Assembly (NCBI GenBank): GCA_026874595.1
Contig: CM049318.1
Location: 54,132,250-54,196,249 of the forward strand
Length of the DNA stretch: 64,000 nucleotides
DNA from: Sipunculus nudus
Lineage: Eukaryota > Annelida > Sipuncula > Golfingiida > Sipunculidae
Reading direction: 5' to 3'
Shown here piece by piece: positions 56,201 to 63,084 of the stretch (positions are counted from its first letter, which is position 1; every line of letters begins with the position of its first letter). The notes below the pieces were generated by a model. The model ran no database searches, was not told where the DNA came from, and saw only the letters and a list, made by a program, of their open reading frames with translations. A program made the position numbers and the translations under genes.

Positions 56201-58121
56201 TTGTTGACACTATTACACCTTTAATGGCAACGGAACTTCTCTGTGGCCATGCCTCTGAAACCCCCGTTTTAAGTCTTGAACTATTTAGCACGATGTCAAG
56301 TGTGTCCTAAATGGGTGTCTTTTGGCAAAAATTTCCCTTAAATCTTGAGCAATTTTAACATTATCAGATCCAGATATCAGCCACTACGCTACGCTGTATT
56401 CAGCGCCATCTGCCGTATTTGGAATGAAACCTAAAGTCTCCCAGTGGAAAATTATGAACGTGTCATATTCTGGGGAAAATGTAGACTTACGCTCCATACT
56501 GCAAACGTCACTGAGACAGGATTATCACTTTTCCCGATACGAGGCCCAAAGATGATGTTTGGGGAATTACCAGCCACACCAGAAGTTGAACAATTAGTTC
56601 CTCTATAAAAAAAACACAACATTAAAAAAACACATTCAATTTATCATATAAAATACATTACAATTATTGCTAATTTGCCCTTGAAATTCGGAATTCAATA
56701 TATGATTTAATATTTAATTTTCATTGATTTGATTTCGGATCAAAATTGGGGTTTTCATTTTTTATTACGCATAAACGATTTTTCGGATAATCAGTGTTCG
56801 GATCAGACGATTATACAATCCTGTTTGATTAAATATTTTTTATAATTATCCCGACGACCTGGTAGTAATGTATGAGTCACGAACCTGAATCTGCCTCGCT
56901 TAACTTACGTCATCTAAACTGCGTCACCCAACCTACGTCATCTAATCTGCGTCACCCAACCTACGTCATCTAAACTGCGTCACCCAACCTACGTCATCTA
57001 AACTGCGTCACCCAACCTACGTCATCTAAACTGCGTCACCCAACCTACGTCATCTAAACTGCGTCACCCAACCTACGTCATCTAAACTGCGTCACCCAAC
57101 CTACGTCATCTAAACTGCGTCACCCAACCTACGTCATCTAAACTGCGTCACCCAACCTACGTCATCTAAACTGCGTCACCCAACCTACGTCATCTAAACT
57201 GCGTCACCCAACCTACGTCATCTAAACTGCGTCACCCAACCTACGTCATCTAAACTGCGACCCCAACTAACGTCCTCTAAACTGTGTCACCTAACCTACC
57301 TCATCTAAATTGCGTCACCTAAACTGCGTCACCTAATCTGCGTTTTAACTCTGCTTTATTTATTTATTACAAAATATTTCCACAGATTAGCCTATTCAGC
57401 AAGTGTGGATTTTCAATGATGTCCTGCTACAAATTTAAACATGAGATACAACAAATACAAATGACATAACATCAAGAGTACAATATGAGGATAGGAGACA
57501 TATTTGACAGTCCAGTTGTATATCCACAAGTTAATTCAAGCTTAACTGAGGACAATAAATATGGAAACAAATATATCTAATGAACGCATGGGTCTTTGCT
57601 AATAACAAAAACAAACATGAAAAAAAACGACACTAAGATGAATATCAGCTAAAACCGTAGAAGGGTATAAGAGGTTTAAACATATTATCGAATTTACTTT
57701 TCCCGGAGTGTGCGTTTCAATATTCTCTTTCAATTAAGTACTGTATGATTTAAGAAACAGTCCTTTTGTTCATAAAGATATATTTACGTAAACTAGAACA
57801 GAACGCAACAAGGCATATATGTTCACCAAGGTAAAATAACTTATTGGAAATCCCCTATACCGCGTCATAGCTATTTTCATTATAATTGATCTACATACAA
57901 ACAAGCGTACACAGGTGAATTTAATCCTTTAGTGAAAGTATGATATATGCTTCCTACCTTCTCGAAATTCTTAGACAGACCTGGAACTTGTAAGAGCAGC
58001 CATCCTGCGCACAACTTGGCAAAGCATCATCCTTGCAGCACCGCCCGTCGGAAAGTTCACCCGGCTTTTTGTGGGTGTATTCAATCAGTTTGACTTGAAG
58101 TCGGCCGGAACAACGACATAC
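29820..58121 (-). CDS. DSL-family Notch ligand with 46 EGF modules (first exon missing)
   Basis: Single-pass membrane ligand expected to bind and activate Notch on neighbouring cells. Ten exons: 58121-57958, 56602-56491, 54859-54729, 53165-53029, 51801-51679, 43730-38427, 37817-37664, 35179-35025, 31427-31336, 30048-29820. All borders are GT/AG and phases agree, apart from one base in exon 35179-35025. The visible product is about 2,199 residues. Order: MNNL domain (1-136), DSL domain (Cys 145, 154, 158, 170, 179, 188), 46 EGF modules (about 189-1920), Ser/Thr-rich stalk, a Jagged-like juxtamembrane fold, membrane span (about 2099-2121) and a 76-residue tail ending PVHV. Jagged has about 16 EGF modules and Delta about 8, so this is far larger. 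No Delta/OSM-11 type first EGF pair is seen. The signal-peptide exon is not located. Call as a DSL ligand is firm; Jagged versus Delta is not. Confidence 0.93.
30049..30919. other. Ligand intron: GT/G tract, otherwise plain
   Basis: GT-rich tract and G run near 30104-30140; a T run near 30065-30078. Nothing else recognised. Confidence 0.5.
30920..31312. repeat. Tandem duplication, about 197 bp unit
   Basis: Both copies run from TCAGGCACATNATCCGG and AGGAAGGTCATCAAAGAATA through ACACGGTTTTGGG and a C-rich run to TTGCATCCTTAGAATGCAGA. Copy 1 begins near 30920 and copy 2 near 31117. The same family appears at 3595-3700. Confidence 0.85.
31336..31427 (-). CDS. DSL ligand exon: transmembrane segment
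   Basis: SWIARYW followed by about 23 hydrophobic residues (LLVVILAVVVVLVIAIFIVIW). 92 bp; borders TTTCAG|AGC and ATACA|GTAAG, ending in phase 2 and continuing as H-AKQKVKD. Confidence 0.88.
31428..32568. other. Ligand intron, no recognised feature
   Basis: AT-rich; a GTACGGC-rich patch with partial inverted symmetry at 32400-32520 was seen but not resolved into an element. Confidence 0.45.
32569..34012. mobile_element. 1.44 kb non-autonomous Harbinger-like element
   Basis: Terminal inverted repeats AGGTGGTTTCACACCGGATG (left) and the complement of AGGCGGTTTCACACCGGATG (right), continuing with CGAACGAA motifs inward. Flanked by the 3 bp repeat TTA (32566-32568 and 34013-34015). No transposase-like coding. 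A second small repeat is nested at 33005-33255. Lies in an intron of the ligand gene. Confidence 0.8.
33005..33255. mobile_element. Nested G-run repeat, copy 1 (see 37895-38210)
   Basis: G run (33014-33026), CAGGTTTAGATGAAATTTTT, AATATATTATTTGCAATATT, CTCCGAAAGGGGGAGGGATG and CATCCCCCCTTGCC correspond in order to blocks at 37895-38210. The two copies inserted at different places, so this is a short mobile family. Confidence 0.65.
34016..35024. other. Ligand intron, no recognised feature
   Basis: No repeat or coding signal recognised. Confidence 0.45.
35025..35179 (-). CDS. DSL ligand exon: juxtamembrane domain, part 2 (frame break)
   Basis: Enters as SKLSIV and leaves as VTVLVNGKLQAKK ... 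WSEVRYQDKMCEPSN ... TEDNK. The two halves are in different frames, joined at an A5 run (35157-35161 as T5 on plus); an A4 run would make one frame. No alternative acceptor rescues the frame. Borders TTACAG|GTC and AAG|GTAGG. Confidence 0.7.
35790..36280. repeat. Dispersed repeat, copy 2 (see 19500-19985)
   Basis: Same ordered blocks as in MMP intron 1, e.g. TGTGACGATATGGCCGTCTT, TTTGGAGTGCGAGTCGTGAC, AACATTCCAGGGCAACAG. GT-rich start near 35780-35830. Confidence 0.65.
36360..36779. mobile_element. hAT-like MITE copy with GGACTC motifs
   Basis: Rich in GGACTCGGA/GGACTTG motifs at both ends; right end CACTGGACTACATCACTG, left end GGTGGCTTGGACTCAGACC. Same family as 52340-52895, where ends and target duplication are clear; here the 8 bp duplication was not matched, so the borders are approximate. 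Confidence 0.5.
36982..37655 (+). pseudogene. LINE ORF2 C-terminus and 3' tail
   Basis: One frame reads LQELHWLKIRDRIDYKVLVF, RTAPRHL-stop, RSLRS, FRYAGPKLWNSIPVYVKN and IDIFKARLKIFLF over about 300 bp with a single stop. This is the conserved end of CR1/L2/Rex-type ORF2. The 3' tail has short near-repeats (ACCTATTTAGTATTTTATGTG) and ends GAGCGCTATATAAATAATAA then (TTA)n. Antisense to the ligand gene; the tail stops about 10 bp inside the intron from the 37664 donor. Confidence 0.85.
37664..37817 (-). CDS. DSL ligand exon: juxtamembrane domain, part 1
   Basis: GDRIAFVLEHDTTGNEKRRL, KMIHAATAAHL, then VEVREEEDICYRRG. The strand-helix-strand pattern and position resemble the Jagged juxtamembrane region. 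Borders ATTTAG|GT and CGAGG|GTATGT. Confidence 0.75.
37895..38210. mobile_element. G-run repeat, copy 2, with (TA)n
   Basis: TCAGTGGCATCAATTTTTCT, a G run, (TA)n at about 37931-37969, then AAGGTTTAGATATAATTTTT, ATTTCATTTGCAATATTATG, CATTCTCTGAAAAGTGGGGA, ending GGCCATCCCGCCTTGCAA. Matches 33005-33255 block by block, plus the (TA)n. Confidence 0.65.
38427..43730 (-). CDS. DSL ligand giant exon: 45 EGF modules and Ser/Thr stalk
   Basis: One uninterrupted 5,304 bp exon. After completing the first EGF it holds 45 more, then a Ser/Thr-rich stalk ending AVQLP. Modules 2-10 of the exon are diverse (several with calcium-binding features, e.g. DMNEC and DLDEC). From module 11 on they follow a four-module cycle starting LDDPC/ISYC, QINWC, FLPLC, NIDDC. 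Borders TTTCAG|GTATAC and CCAG|GTATGT. No internal stop. Plus-strand open frames of 128-133 codons recurring here are antisense shadows. Confidence 0.95.
38700..42600 (-). repeat. 453 bp coding tandem repeat (four EGF modules per unit)
   Basis: The block AATACAGGAACCGCC (plus strand) recurs at 38911, 39364 and so on to 42535, which is exactly 8 x 453 bp. Each unit is 151 codons and encodes four EGF modules. Units are nearly identical at DNA level, including silent positions, with variants (VGN/DGN, MGF/MEF, NDY/NGY) shared between non-adjacent units, as expected from unequal exchange or gene conversion. Confidence 0.95.
43731..44149. other. Ligand intron, left remnant beside the LTR element
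   Basis: Original intron sequence, about 420 bp, with a short (TA)n near 43770. No EGF-like exon seen. Confidence 0.55.
44155..45280 (-). repeat. 3' LTR (element sense)
   Basis: 1,126 bp, nearly identical to 50474-51594. As 3' LTR it would carry the element's poly(A) site in the sense direction of the ligand gene. Confidence 0.93.
45281..45300 (-). other. Polypurine tract of the LTR element
   Basis: Minus-strand TCTTCTTTAGGGGGGAGTGA directly abuts the 3' LTR, as needed to prime plus-strand DNA synthesis. Confidence 0.7.
45376..45451. repeat. (CA)n(TA)n microsatellite
   Basis: About ten CA units followed by about 25 TA units, inside the 3' untranslated part of the LTR element. It can produce only simple-repeat open frames. 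Confidence 0.9.
45476..45606 (-). pseudogene. RNase H C-terminal end, out of frame
   Basis: LKCVKKRVMRWALFLQEFRF, DIESIAGKLNHGPDFLSRM and a stop. This is the normal end of the pol RNase H (N-x-x-x-D-x-LSR contains a catalytic aspartate). It is shifted by one base against the upstream frame at an AAA near 45608. Confidence 0.8.
45600..48283 (-). CDS. LTR element pol: integrase, reverse transcriptase, RNase H
   Basis: Open in the -1 frame relative to gag from about 48283, overlapping gag's end, so probably expressed by -1 frameshifting; no classic slippery heptamer was spotted. Counting from the first residue at 48158: integrase zinc finger (AGHQG ... CHVCQ, about 32-69), catalytic Asp 99, Asp 159, Glu 195 (D,D-35-E), a GPYPVV-type C-terminal domain (about 335-370), an acidic Ser/Glu linker, reverse transcriptase with FVIDFRRLN and YIDD (about 625-628), RNase H with RCDASD and TDHKPLQ. 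The frame stops at CINKS, while the last part of RNase H continues in another frame (45476-45605). Confidence 0.92.
48227..49870 (-). CDS. LTR element gag and aspartic protease
   Basis: About 547 residues from ATG at 49870 (MAMDPMKS); the frame is open slightly further upstream but without ATG. In order: a charged coiled-coil-like segment, a capsid region (about 85-250) with FLERFERVV, ETPGQLAGRLSGYLDRW and LLLREQFLNCC that resembles the SCAN domain, one zinc knuckle CFKCNGLGHVAREC (about 295-308), and a retropepsin-like protease with ILRDTGCSSAGV (DTG about 405-407). Gag packages the element RNA; the protease matures the polyprotein. Ends TAG at 48227. Confidence 0.9.
   Translation of the reverse strand: MAMDPMKSVIECGQALGYTGEALQDSVSKRLAVVEAKQREDAERDARVAEREREREFELKKLQIQASQLVERSNSNPSETLPKFKLPAFDEQRDRLDAFLERFERVVSCQGYPKKTWALHLSSLLRGKALDAYAQLSTEDAMDYDKLKLELLRRYEMTEEGYRYKFRTCRPDRSETPGQLAGRLSGYLDRWIELAGVKRDFDQLIDLLLREQFLNCCGKDLAVFIKERQCKSIGAMADTAERYTAAHGLYSFMISPKSSPQKSGSGPPIAQIKTTRETERVGRTPVVKSSGGIRCFKCNGLGHVARECRQSGNRPGPRSSPQALHAVVEQRGSESQDGQVSKPKRNAETLSAISGEIGTESVKSENPNSEGERKTFGLMSWQGSALSLPICDGIVNGQPAKILRDTGCSSAGVRDTLVTADQYTGKEVECKLFDGTVRRFRTADIKVECPYFVGSIEAMVIKDAVCDLAIGNVTGARDPNDPDPSWGSPAAGAVRSNVETLVEVTSAVETRAAKRRRETLLQGLSVTSPVANVSPGEFLKAQEDINP
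49871..50451. other. Leader of the LTR element
   Basis: About 580 bp between primer binding site and gag ATG. No open frame of note; presumably holds RNA packaging signals. Confidence 0.6.
50452..50471 (-). other. Primer binding site of the LTR element
   Basis: Two bases after the 5' LTR, minus strand TGGCGAGCGTGCCAGGATTC. The complement ends CCTGGCACGCTCGCCA, with the CCA end and T-arm spacing of a tRNA 3' end. It looks most like an arginine tRNA, but this rests on memory of tRNA ends only. Confidence 0.6.
50474..51594 (-). repeat. 5' LTR (element sense)
   Basis: 1,121 bp. The short inverted terminal TGTCAC/GTGACA and a CACACGGTACTCCGTGTG palindrome lie at one end. Differs from the other LTR at roughly ten sites by eye, including small indels near 50730 and 51160. 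Confidence 0.93.
51369..51377 (-). promoter_or_regulatory. TATA box in the 5' LTR
   Basis: Minus-strand CTATATAAG followed by a GC-rich stretch, the likely core promoter for the element's RNA. Confidence 0.5.
51679..51801 (-). CDS. DSL ligand exon: first EGF module
   Basis: GWAGIDCNFNIQECVSDPC, CVNGGSCEDLINEYRC, then CICPAGYTG, completed by IHCE on the next exon. This is an ordinary EGF, not the looped EGF1/EGF2 pair that follows DSL in typical ligands. CVSDPC is an O-glucose consensus. Its donor is only about 85 bp from the end of the LTR retrotransposon. Confidence 0.93.
51802..52331. other. Ligand intron, no recognised feature
   Basis: No repeat or EGF-like exon seen between the first EGF exon and the hAT-like element. 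Confidence 0.5.
52340..52895. mobile_element. hAT-like MITE with 8 bp target duplication
   Basis: Left end CAGTGATGTAATCGAGTCC, right end GGCTCGAGTCCTCCATCACTT (inverted, imperfect). Flanked by GTTCTGTG at 52332-52339 and 52896-52903, an exact 8 bp duplication as in hAT elements. Inside are many GTCCGAGTC motifs and a (TA)n at about 52663-52702. No transposase. Lies in the ligand intron between DSL and first EGF exons. Confidence 0.82.
53029..53165 (-). CDS. DSL ligand exon: DSL domain
   Basis: YRVECDRDFYGPYCDKHC, then HNFECNPHTGHKQCKP and, across the splice, GWAGIDC. Cysteine spacing C-x8-C-x3-C-x11-C-x8-C-x8-C is canonical for the Notch-binding DSL module. Borders TTGCAG|C and CCAG|GTAAGC. 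Confidence 0.95.
53190..53262. repeat. (TA)n microsatellite
   Basis: About 36 TA units with one interruption, 25 bp upstream of the DSL exon acceptor (53165). Confidence 0.9.
53263..54074. other. Ligand intron, no recognised feature
   Basis: Contains a C/G-rich patch near 53796-53820; no coding signal. Confidence 0.45.
54075..54243. repeat. GGATCC-ended repeat copy
   Basis: GGGGCGGATCCAGGGATCA at left; a C run and CCTGGATCCGTTTCTGG at right (inverted ends). AAAGTTCCCCAAGT and GGATCCGTTTCTGG are shared with 25350-25515. Confidence 0.65.
54729..54859 (-). CDS. DSL ligand exon: MNNL domain, third part
   Basis: RRNSFWVAVLNGTNKIDDSP then SNPSKEWLPISLSSLRS. It corresponds to the FxLxxEAW..N...LI region that links MNNL to DSL. 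131 bp; borders TTTACAG|AGG and TCCAG|GTAACC, giving SVKLEYRVEC across the next junction. Confidence 0.82.
54860..56490. other. Ligand intron with a dispersed-repeat copy
   Basis: AAGGAACCTTGAACGATGGA and following sequence (55346-55700) match 58346-58500 loosely. Sequence at 55110-55170 (AATATTCACAAATGTACGGT) matches the family at 30920-31312. A CT-rich tract lies at about 56130-56175. Confidence 0.5.
56491..56602 (-). CDS. DSL ligand exon: MNNL domain, second part
   Basis: GTNCSTSGVAGNSPNIIFGP then SDNPVSVTFAVWS, matching the middle of the MNNL fold. 112 bp, in phase with both neighbours; borders TATAG|A and AGC|GTAAGT. Confidence 0.85.
56906..57342. repeat. 28 bp minisatellite, 13 clean units
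   Basis: Unit TACGTCATCTAAACTGCGTC plus ACCCAACC, starting at 56906, 56934 and so on to 57242, then about three decayed units to 57342. Each unit carries TACGTCA and GCGTCAC, both CRE/ATF-like half-sites. Lies in the first visible intron of the ligand gene. Confidence 0.92.
57345..57957. other. Ligand intron, no recognised feature
   Basis: AT-rich, begins with a TTTATTTATT run; no coding signal. Confidence 0.45.
57958..58121 (-). CDS. DSL ligand exon: MNNL domain, first part
   Basis: VCRCSGRLQVKLIEYTHKKP then DGRCCKDD and SYKFQVCLRIS. The SG-x-L-x(3)-L, DGxCC and VCLR patterns are those of the Notch-ligand N-terminal domain. Borders TTTGCAG|GTATGT (coding start GTA) and AGAAG|GTAGG. A preceding exon with a signal peptide, ending in phase 0, is required. 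Confidence 0.9.
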
Positions 58122-58345
58122 CTGCAAAATGTGATTGCAAAATTCAGATTAGCATAATATAAAATAGTTTTGTTGTTTATTACTGAAGTCTGTTCAGCCA
58201 GTAGATGATCATTGAAATATATCGATAATTTTCCGACACTTAAAAAAATAACCCAATTTGAGACATAAGTAAATGAAGGACTAAAGGCCTAAAATGAGCT
58301 GTTAAACCTTATGAAAACAAGTGGCAAATGACGCTCAGCTGAATT

Positions 58346-59060
58346 CAAGGAACCTTGAACAATCAATAGAATGACCCCCAGAGTGTTCAAAATCATGCAT
58401 TTTGCTAATATTAGAAACAAAAATGTAGGTTATATCACCTTTATGGGTTTCCAAGAAGAATTTATCAGAAACTCCCTCGATTCCAAGTTACAATTAAGTT
58501 TCTACGTGCAACTGGTACAATATGTGTGTATCTGACTAACAGGGTACTCAAATAATTTCACACAGCTCACAGAATAAGGGTCACAGCGACATTATTTCAG
58601 ATTTCCAAGAAACTTTTGCAGCCACCTCACTGGATCTTAATTAAATTAAATTATCGGGTGCGTAAATCATGTCTTTTCACATGTCTTGCAGGATACAGGT
58701 AATAGTGACCTTATTTCAGATATCCAAGGAGACTTTAAAATAACATCCCATTACAATAAAAAAAAGACATTTCTAGGTCCAACAATTACGATTTGTGCCC
58801 TGTCTGACTTTCTGGGTGATAAAATTAGTTTTTTGCTTGTAGCTCACAAAATATGGGCCATCATGGCCTAATCTCAGGTGCTAAAGGAGATTTACCTATG
58901 ACCTGCTTGAATTTTAAGTGAGAAGGTTCTAGGTCTAACCATAATTTTTTTTTTGCCCATCTGACCTTCACAGTGCAAAAATCATTTTTTTCCTGTAGCT
59001 CACAGAATATAGGTCATAGTGACCTAATTTCAGGACTGAAAGGAGACATGTCAAGGGCAA
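58346..59060. repeat. Degenerate tandem repeat
   Basis: TGTAGCTCACAGAATATAGG plus TCATAGTGACCTAATTTCAG-like blocks recur near 58561, 58683, 58838 and 58997, with a CTAGGTCTAACCATAAT-like block between them. Irregular spacing of 120-160 bp. The first part matches 55346-55500. Confidence 0.6.
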
Positions 59061-59157
59061 GTTAATACCGGATCCTCCTCTAGACCGTTGACAAATGGTC
59101 AATACACTGTCTGGCGTGCTGACTTAGGGGTTTGTGAAGATTCTCCAGCATCCACCG

Positions 59158-59206
59158 CTTATATACGCCTGCTGACGTCACATATCCGGACCGCCGTTTG
59201 GCCAAT
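59158..59206 (-). promoter_or_regulatory. Candidate promoter of the ligand gene
   Basis: On the minus strand, in order: ATTGG (CCAAT box, 59202-59206), TGACGTCA (CRE, 59173-59180), GTATATAAG (TATA, 59158-59166). Order and spacing fit a core promoter with a start near 59130, about 1 kb upstream of the first visible ligand exon. No signal-peptide exon was found between, so the assignment is inference. Confidence 0.45.
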
Positions 59207-59209
59207 CGT

Positions 59210-60136
59210 CTCACACTCTCATGCGGCTTGTCATTAATGGCATGAATACTAAAATGGACACGCCTCCAGAGCAAAACATAGGAAATATATCAAGTTTGCA
59301 GAAGCGTTGCCTCTGAAGTCTACAGAAAACAATGTTACTATATAAACCGTCTAGACATAAATGATTGCCACGGAATTGAAAATGTACTGAAACTAACATC
59401 AAATATGACACCTGAGTTCTCAAAACTAATTTCTCTCGCTAACATCTATACATGATACTGCATATTAATGTACAACAAATTATAAAACCAATCATCTGGT
59501 TATACTTCGCCTACTTGAATATGCTATAAAATAACAAAGTCACAGTTCTCTGGTGAAATTCAGTCCTTTATAAGAACCACTCCGAGGAGAACGATACATC
59601 AACTCCACATAAACCCACGACCAATAGCTCCTACAAATATACTTTTTTTCTTGTTTTTTTTTCTCAAGTTATACATACTAGTGGTATACCCATACTTTGA
59701 CATCCGGGTTTTAGTGTGTACGCAAAATTGCAGCCTCGAGGGTTGTTTGAGAAATAAATCTCCCAGGGTATCATGAGGGCGCATTACAGGACCACGTCTA
59801 GGCGAGAAGCTATCTGCAGACAGAGTTTGATGGCAGGGGACGTGTATCAGCAAAGTTAAGAGCGGAATAACGCTTGTTTTGGGCCACGCAAAATTCTAAG
59901 ATTATACTAGGATTCCAGCTGAGGGAAAAACAGACATTTCCATGACCTAGTGAGGCCGAAAACATTTAGATGCAGAACCAAAATATCCTATACATACAAG
60001 GCAGATGGCAGATGGCGTGAAGATATGGCAGTATATACGACGCTTTAATGTCAGAGGGCCGAATTGTTGCTTGTGTTTGTGCCATACTCCACACATAAGG
60101 TATATCTATGATTGTCAAGGATATGCACAATAGATC
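59210..60136. other. No recognisable gene
   Basis: Short minus-strand open frames lack domains or signal-peptide character with a usable donor. Confidence 0.45.
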
Positions 60137-60912
60137 TTAACCCTGCACAAATTTAGTATCGCAATATATTGCGTTATTTTGTATCGTAATGCGATACGTA
60201 TTGCGATATTTTCATTGTATTAAATTCATTGGAAATAAGTGTGTTTTCTGTATTATGTATAAAATGTTTATTATTATTAATATTATTATTAACAAATCTT
60301 TATTATATGAAATATAATGACGCAAGTTCATGCAGATAAATTTCTTTCAAATACGAAATATAACAACATTACTTTCTAATGTACTGTCGATAGTGCCCAA
60401 AACATTTAAAAACAAAGTCTTCTTCGGTCCTTACATGTGCAAACAACTTCGCAATTAGAGAATTCTGGACTGTCTTTCAGCACAAAAAAGTGATAGATGG
60501 TGCGCGCAATTACAGCGTGTATACCACATCGCAAGACTGACGTTCTTAAACAATAACACCGGAAAGGTAATACTTGATTTTCCTACAGTTATCATTAGAT
60601 TCGAGGAGAGAATATTAATGAATGATTAGTTATTATGACCGTGTTGAGTACTTCTTTCTTTTTGCGTATCAAAATATATCTCGTGCAGGTCTACTTGAAA
60701 ATTCCCTACTAAACGTCTAAAGACACAGTGTAGGCCTTCAAATTAAGCCTATCATTAATCCGAGCCCATTTAGATGTCTAAATTTGTAACAGAAACGTTG
60801 TGTTTTCTAAAGACATCAGTTTTAGGCACATTTACAAACTATTGAAAAATATCGATATTTGAAAATTGTATCACGATACGCAATATGCGAATCACCGTTT
60901 CGCACAGCCCTG
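60137..60912. mobile_element. Possible hAT-like non-autonomous element
   Basis: Left CCCTGCACAAATTTAGTATCGC and right GCGAATCACCGTTTCGCACAGCCCTG (the last as two pieces) are loosely inverted, with TATCGCAATA/ATACGTATTGCGATA palindromes near both ends. No target duplication matched, so borders and class are tentative. Confidence 0.35.
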
Positions 60913-63080
60913 GTTGGAGATTGATGGTTTGCGCGACAATCCGTACTACCAAGGCCACGGTGACGATGGCAATTCTGCACCATAAGAATGAACCGTAAAA
61001 CCACGAATTCTGCCCTCCCGGTACCGACAGGTTTTGTTCCTGGGAGAAAGACTTTGTTAAAGGCACCAGGGACAAAGGGCTACATTAAACGCCTTGTCAA
61101 AATCAATAATAAACAATCTGAGACCCGTGTACCAGGACTTTTCCGACGTGTCACCACTGAAAGGATGTGTCGTAGCTTGTGACCAAAACCGCAATGAGTC
61201 GTTTAATCAAGTAATTATGGTTTTCGTACTCGAGGAGCATTTACCGAACTGAAAATGGGTGTAAACATGGGTACAAACGTATACAAGCTCGGTTAAGTTT
61301 GAACAGGACGGAATATTTTCCATCTTGGGCCTAGCAAGCCATGTAAACATGACTCGCAAGTGTTTTTCTTTTTAAATAAACTGACTGGGCCTGGGAGTTA
61401 TGACACCAGTCACAATTGAATGGTTGTTCCAAAGGTTTGGTCCAAATAACTCTGGGCGGAATTACTTCAAACAAAGTGCAAAATATCTCCGGTTGGTTCA
61501 ACTGCCGCTGGGAGGTATCCGAGACTAGTTTCCGCGGGGGCGCTTCGTTTTATAAATATTTATAAATAGTAGCACGTGTCGCTATATATTTGTTCAGAAA
61601 AAAAAACATTTTTTGTCCAAAAATTGAGATCTAGCAGTTTGACAGACAGAAAATCAGGATATACGGTCAGAAATGGCGAGTACATCTACTTAACTTAGAA
61701 CTTTTCCAGACACGATAGCTTGCACTACGACCGAAACGTCTCGAGATTTTTAAATCGGCGTTCAGGTGGCACGTGTCCTGTAGTGTGTTTACCCTACGCA
61801 TACATGTTTATGCAGGCATTCTCAGAGATGGACGACAAAATGTTTTACAATACCACAGTAAATACGGTCGCCAAGGAAACCCGCAAAATTACCCACATGA
61901 AAGAAAGCAAAGGAAAATGTGTACCAGCAAGAGGCTTTTCACGGGGGAAAATCCTTACTGTGGGTTTTCGCATTCCTACGGGTCTTGCGGCAATACCAGG
62001 AGGCCACCCAAAGCCATTATGTCACAGGTGAAGTGTGTGTCCTACGGTGAAGACTGTGTCTTCTACAGTCGTGTTTTCCAAACTAACAAGTACGCCTTTC
62101 GGGGGTTCCTCCGTGTTATACCCAAGCAAAGAGGCTGATGAGGGGGGGGGGGGGGGGAATGATGATCTCGGTTTTTTTTGGGAGTTTTTGTCATGAGTCC
62201 CTCTTTGTTGGACCACTCCTTTTCCTAAATCATCCCCCCCCCCGCCTCGATGATTGAACATGCGACTATTGATAAACTGTTGATAAGTAAAACTTCCAAG
62301 CCACAAAACCATAAACCATTTATTATTTAAACAAATTGAAACCCCTTATCAAAACACTGCTCTCTGAACTCGACAGGCTTGGAAGAAAAACATTAAAATG
62401 AAATGTTATGATCCGCATGTTAAGTGAATAAATCTTAAGTGAATATATGAAATTATATGTTTAAGCCGTGAATAATTTATGATTCATATATGATTTATCA
62501 AATGTGTTCTCTAAATGATAACTGATGATGACGGTGATAGTCGACATCCAGAAAGGATGTATTAATTACTTAGAAACGATAATGATCACTGATCAGTTTT
62601 ATATAGTTTCCTTGTGTACTCCTAACTCACACAGGTCTACAAATTGAGTAACTATCCCTTTTCCCATTTACTGCCCCCGCCATGAGGTTATAAATTCAAC
62701 CCAGTTTGTATGTCTTTTGTGTGTTGTTCACAACATAGCTCACGCAGTTTTGAAGATTTGCAGGGCATTGGAGAATCGATCAGATTTTTGCGTGGATCCG
62801 GCACACGATCCCGCTACAAGGCCGTCAAGGGCCCATTTCCGAAATACCCTGAAACATTCTAATGAGATTCCTTTCATGACTGCGTGAGTTATGTTGTGAA
62901 TAAACACACACACACACACACAAACGGAGAGAACGCCTACTCTCCTGATGAAGGATAAATCTGAAAAAGAAACTACAAGCAGATTACTTACTGATACACA
63001 CCAGCTTAGGCCATGATGAAAGCTTAGCCTATATATGCCTTATATTATGTAACGATAGATGTAAGAGGATCGACATGAAT
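60913..63080. other. Right flank, no recognised gene
   Basis: Plus-strand open frames at 61720-62138 (up to 121 codons) have no recognisable domain, repeats or splice context. A G run (62142-62157) and C run (62236-62244) are present. Nothing else. Confidence 0.45.
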
Positions 63081-63084
63081 TTTT

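Noticed and set aside
38700-57342. CRISPR array (regular repeats with spacers)
   Set aside because: This is animal DNA. The 453 bp, 28 bp and 31 bp arrays have no unique spacers and are coding repeats or minisatellites.
60822-61075. Minus-strand hydrophobic stretch as the missing ligand signal-peptide exon
   Set aside because: No Met close before the hydrophobic run and no good phase 0 donor after it; it overlaps a possible transposon end.
61720-62138. Plus-strand open frames of 103 and 121 codons as a gene
   Set aside because: Two overlapping frames of similar length, no recognisable domain, start context or introns.
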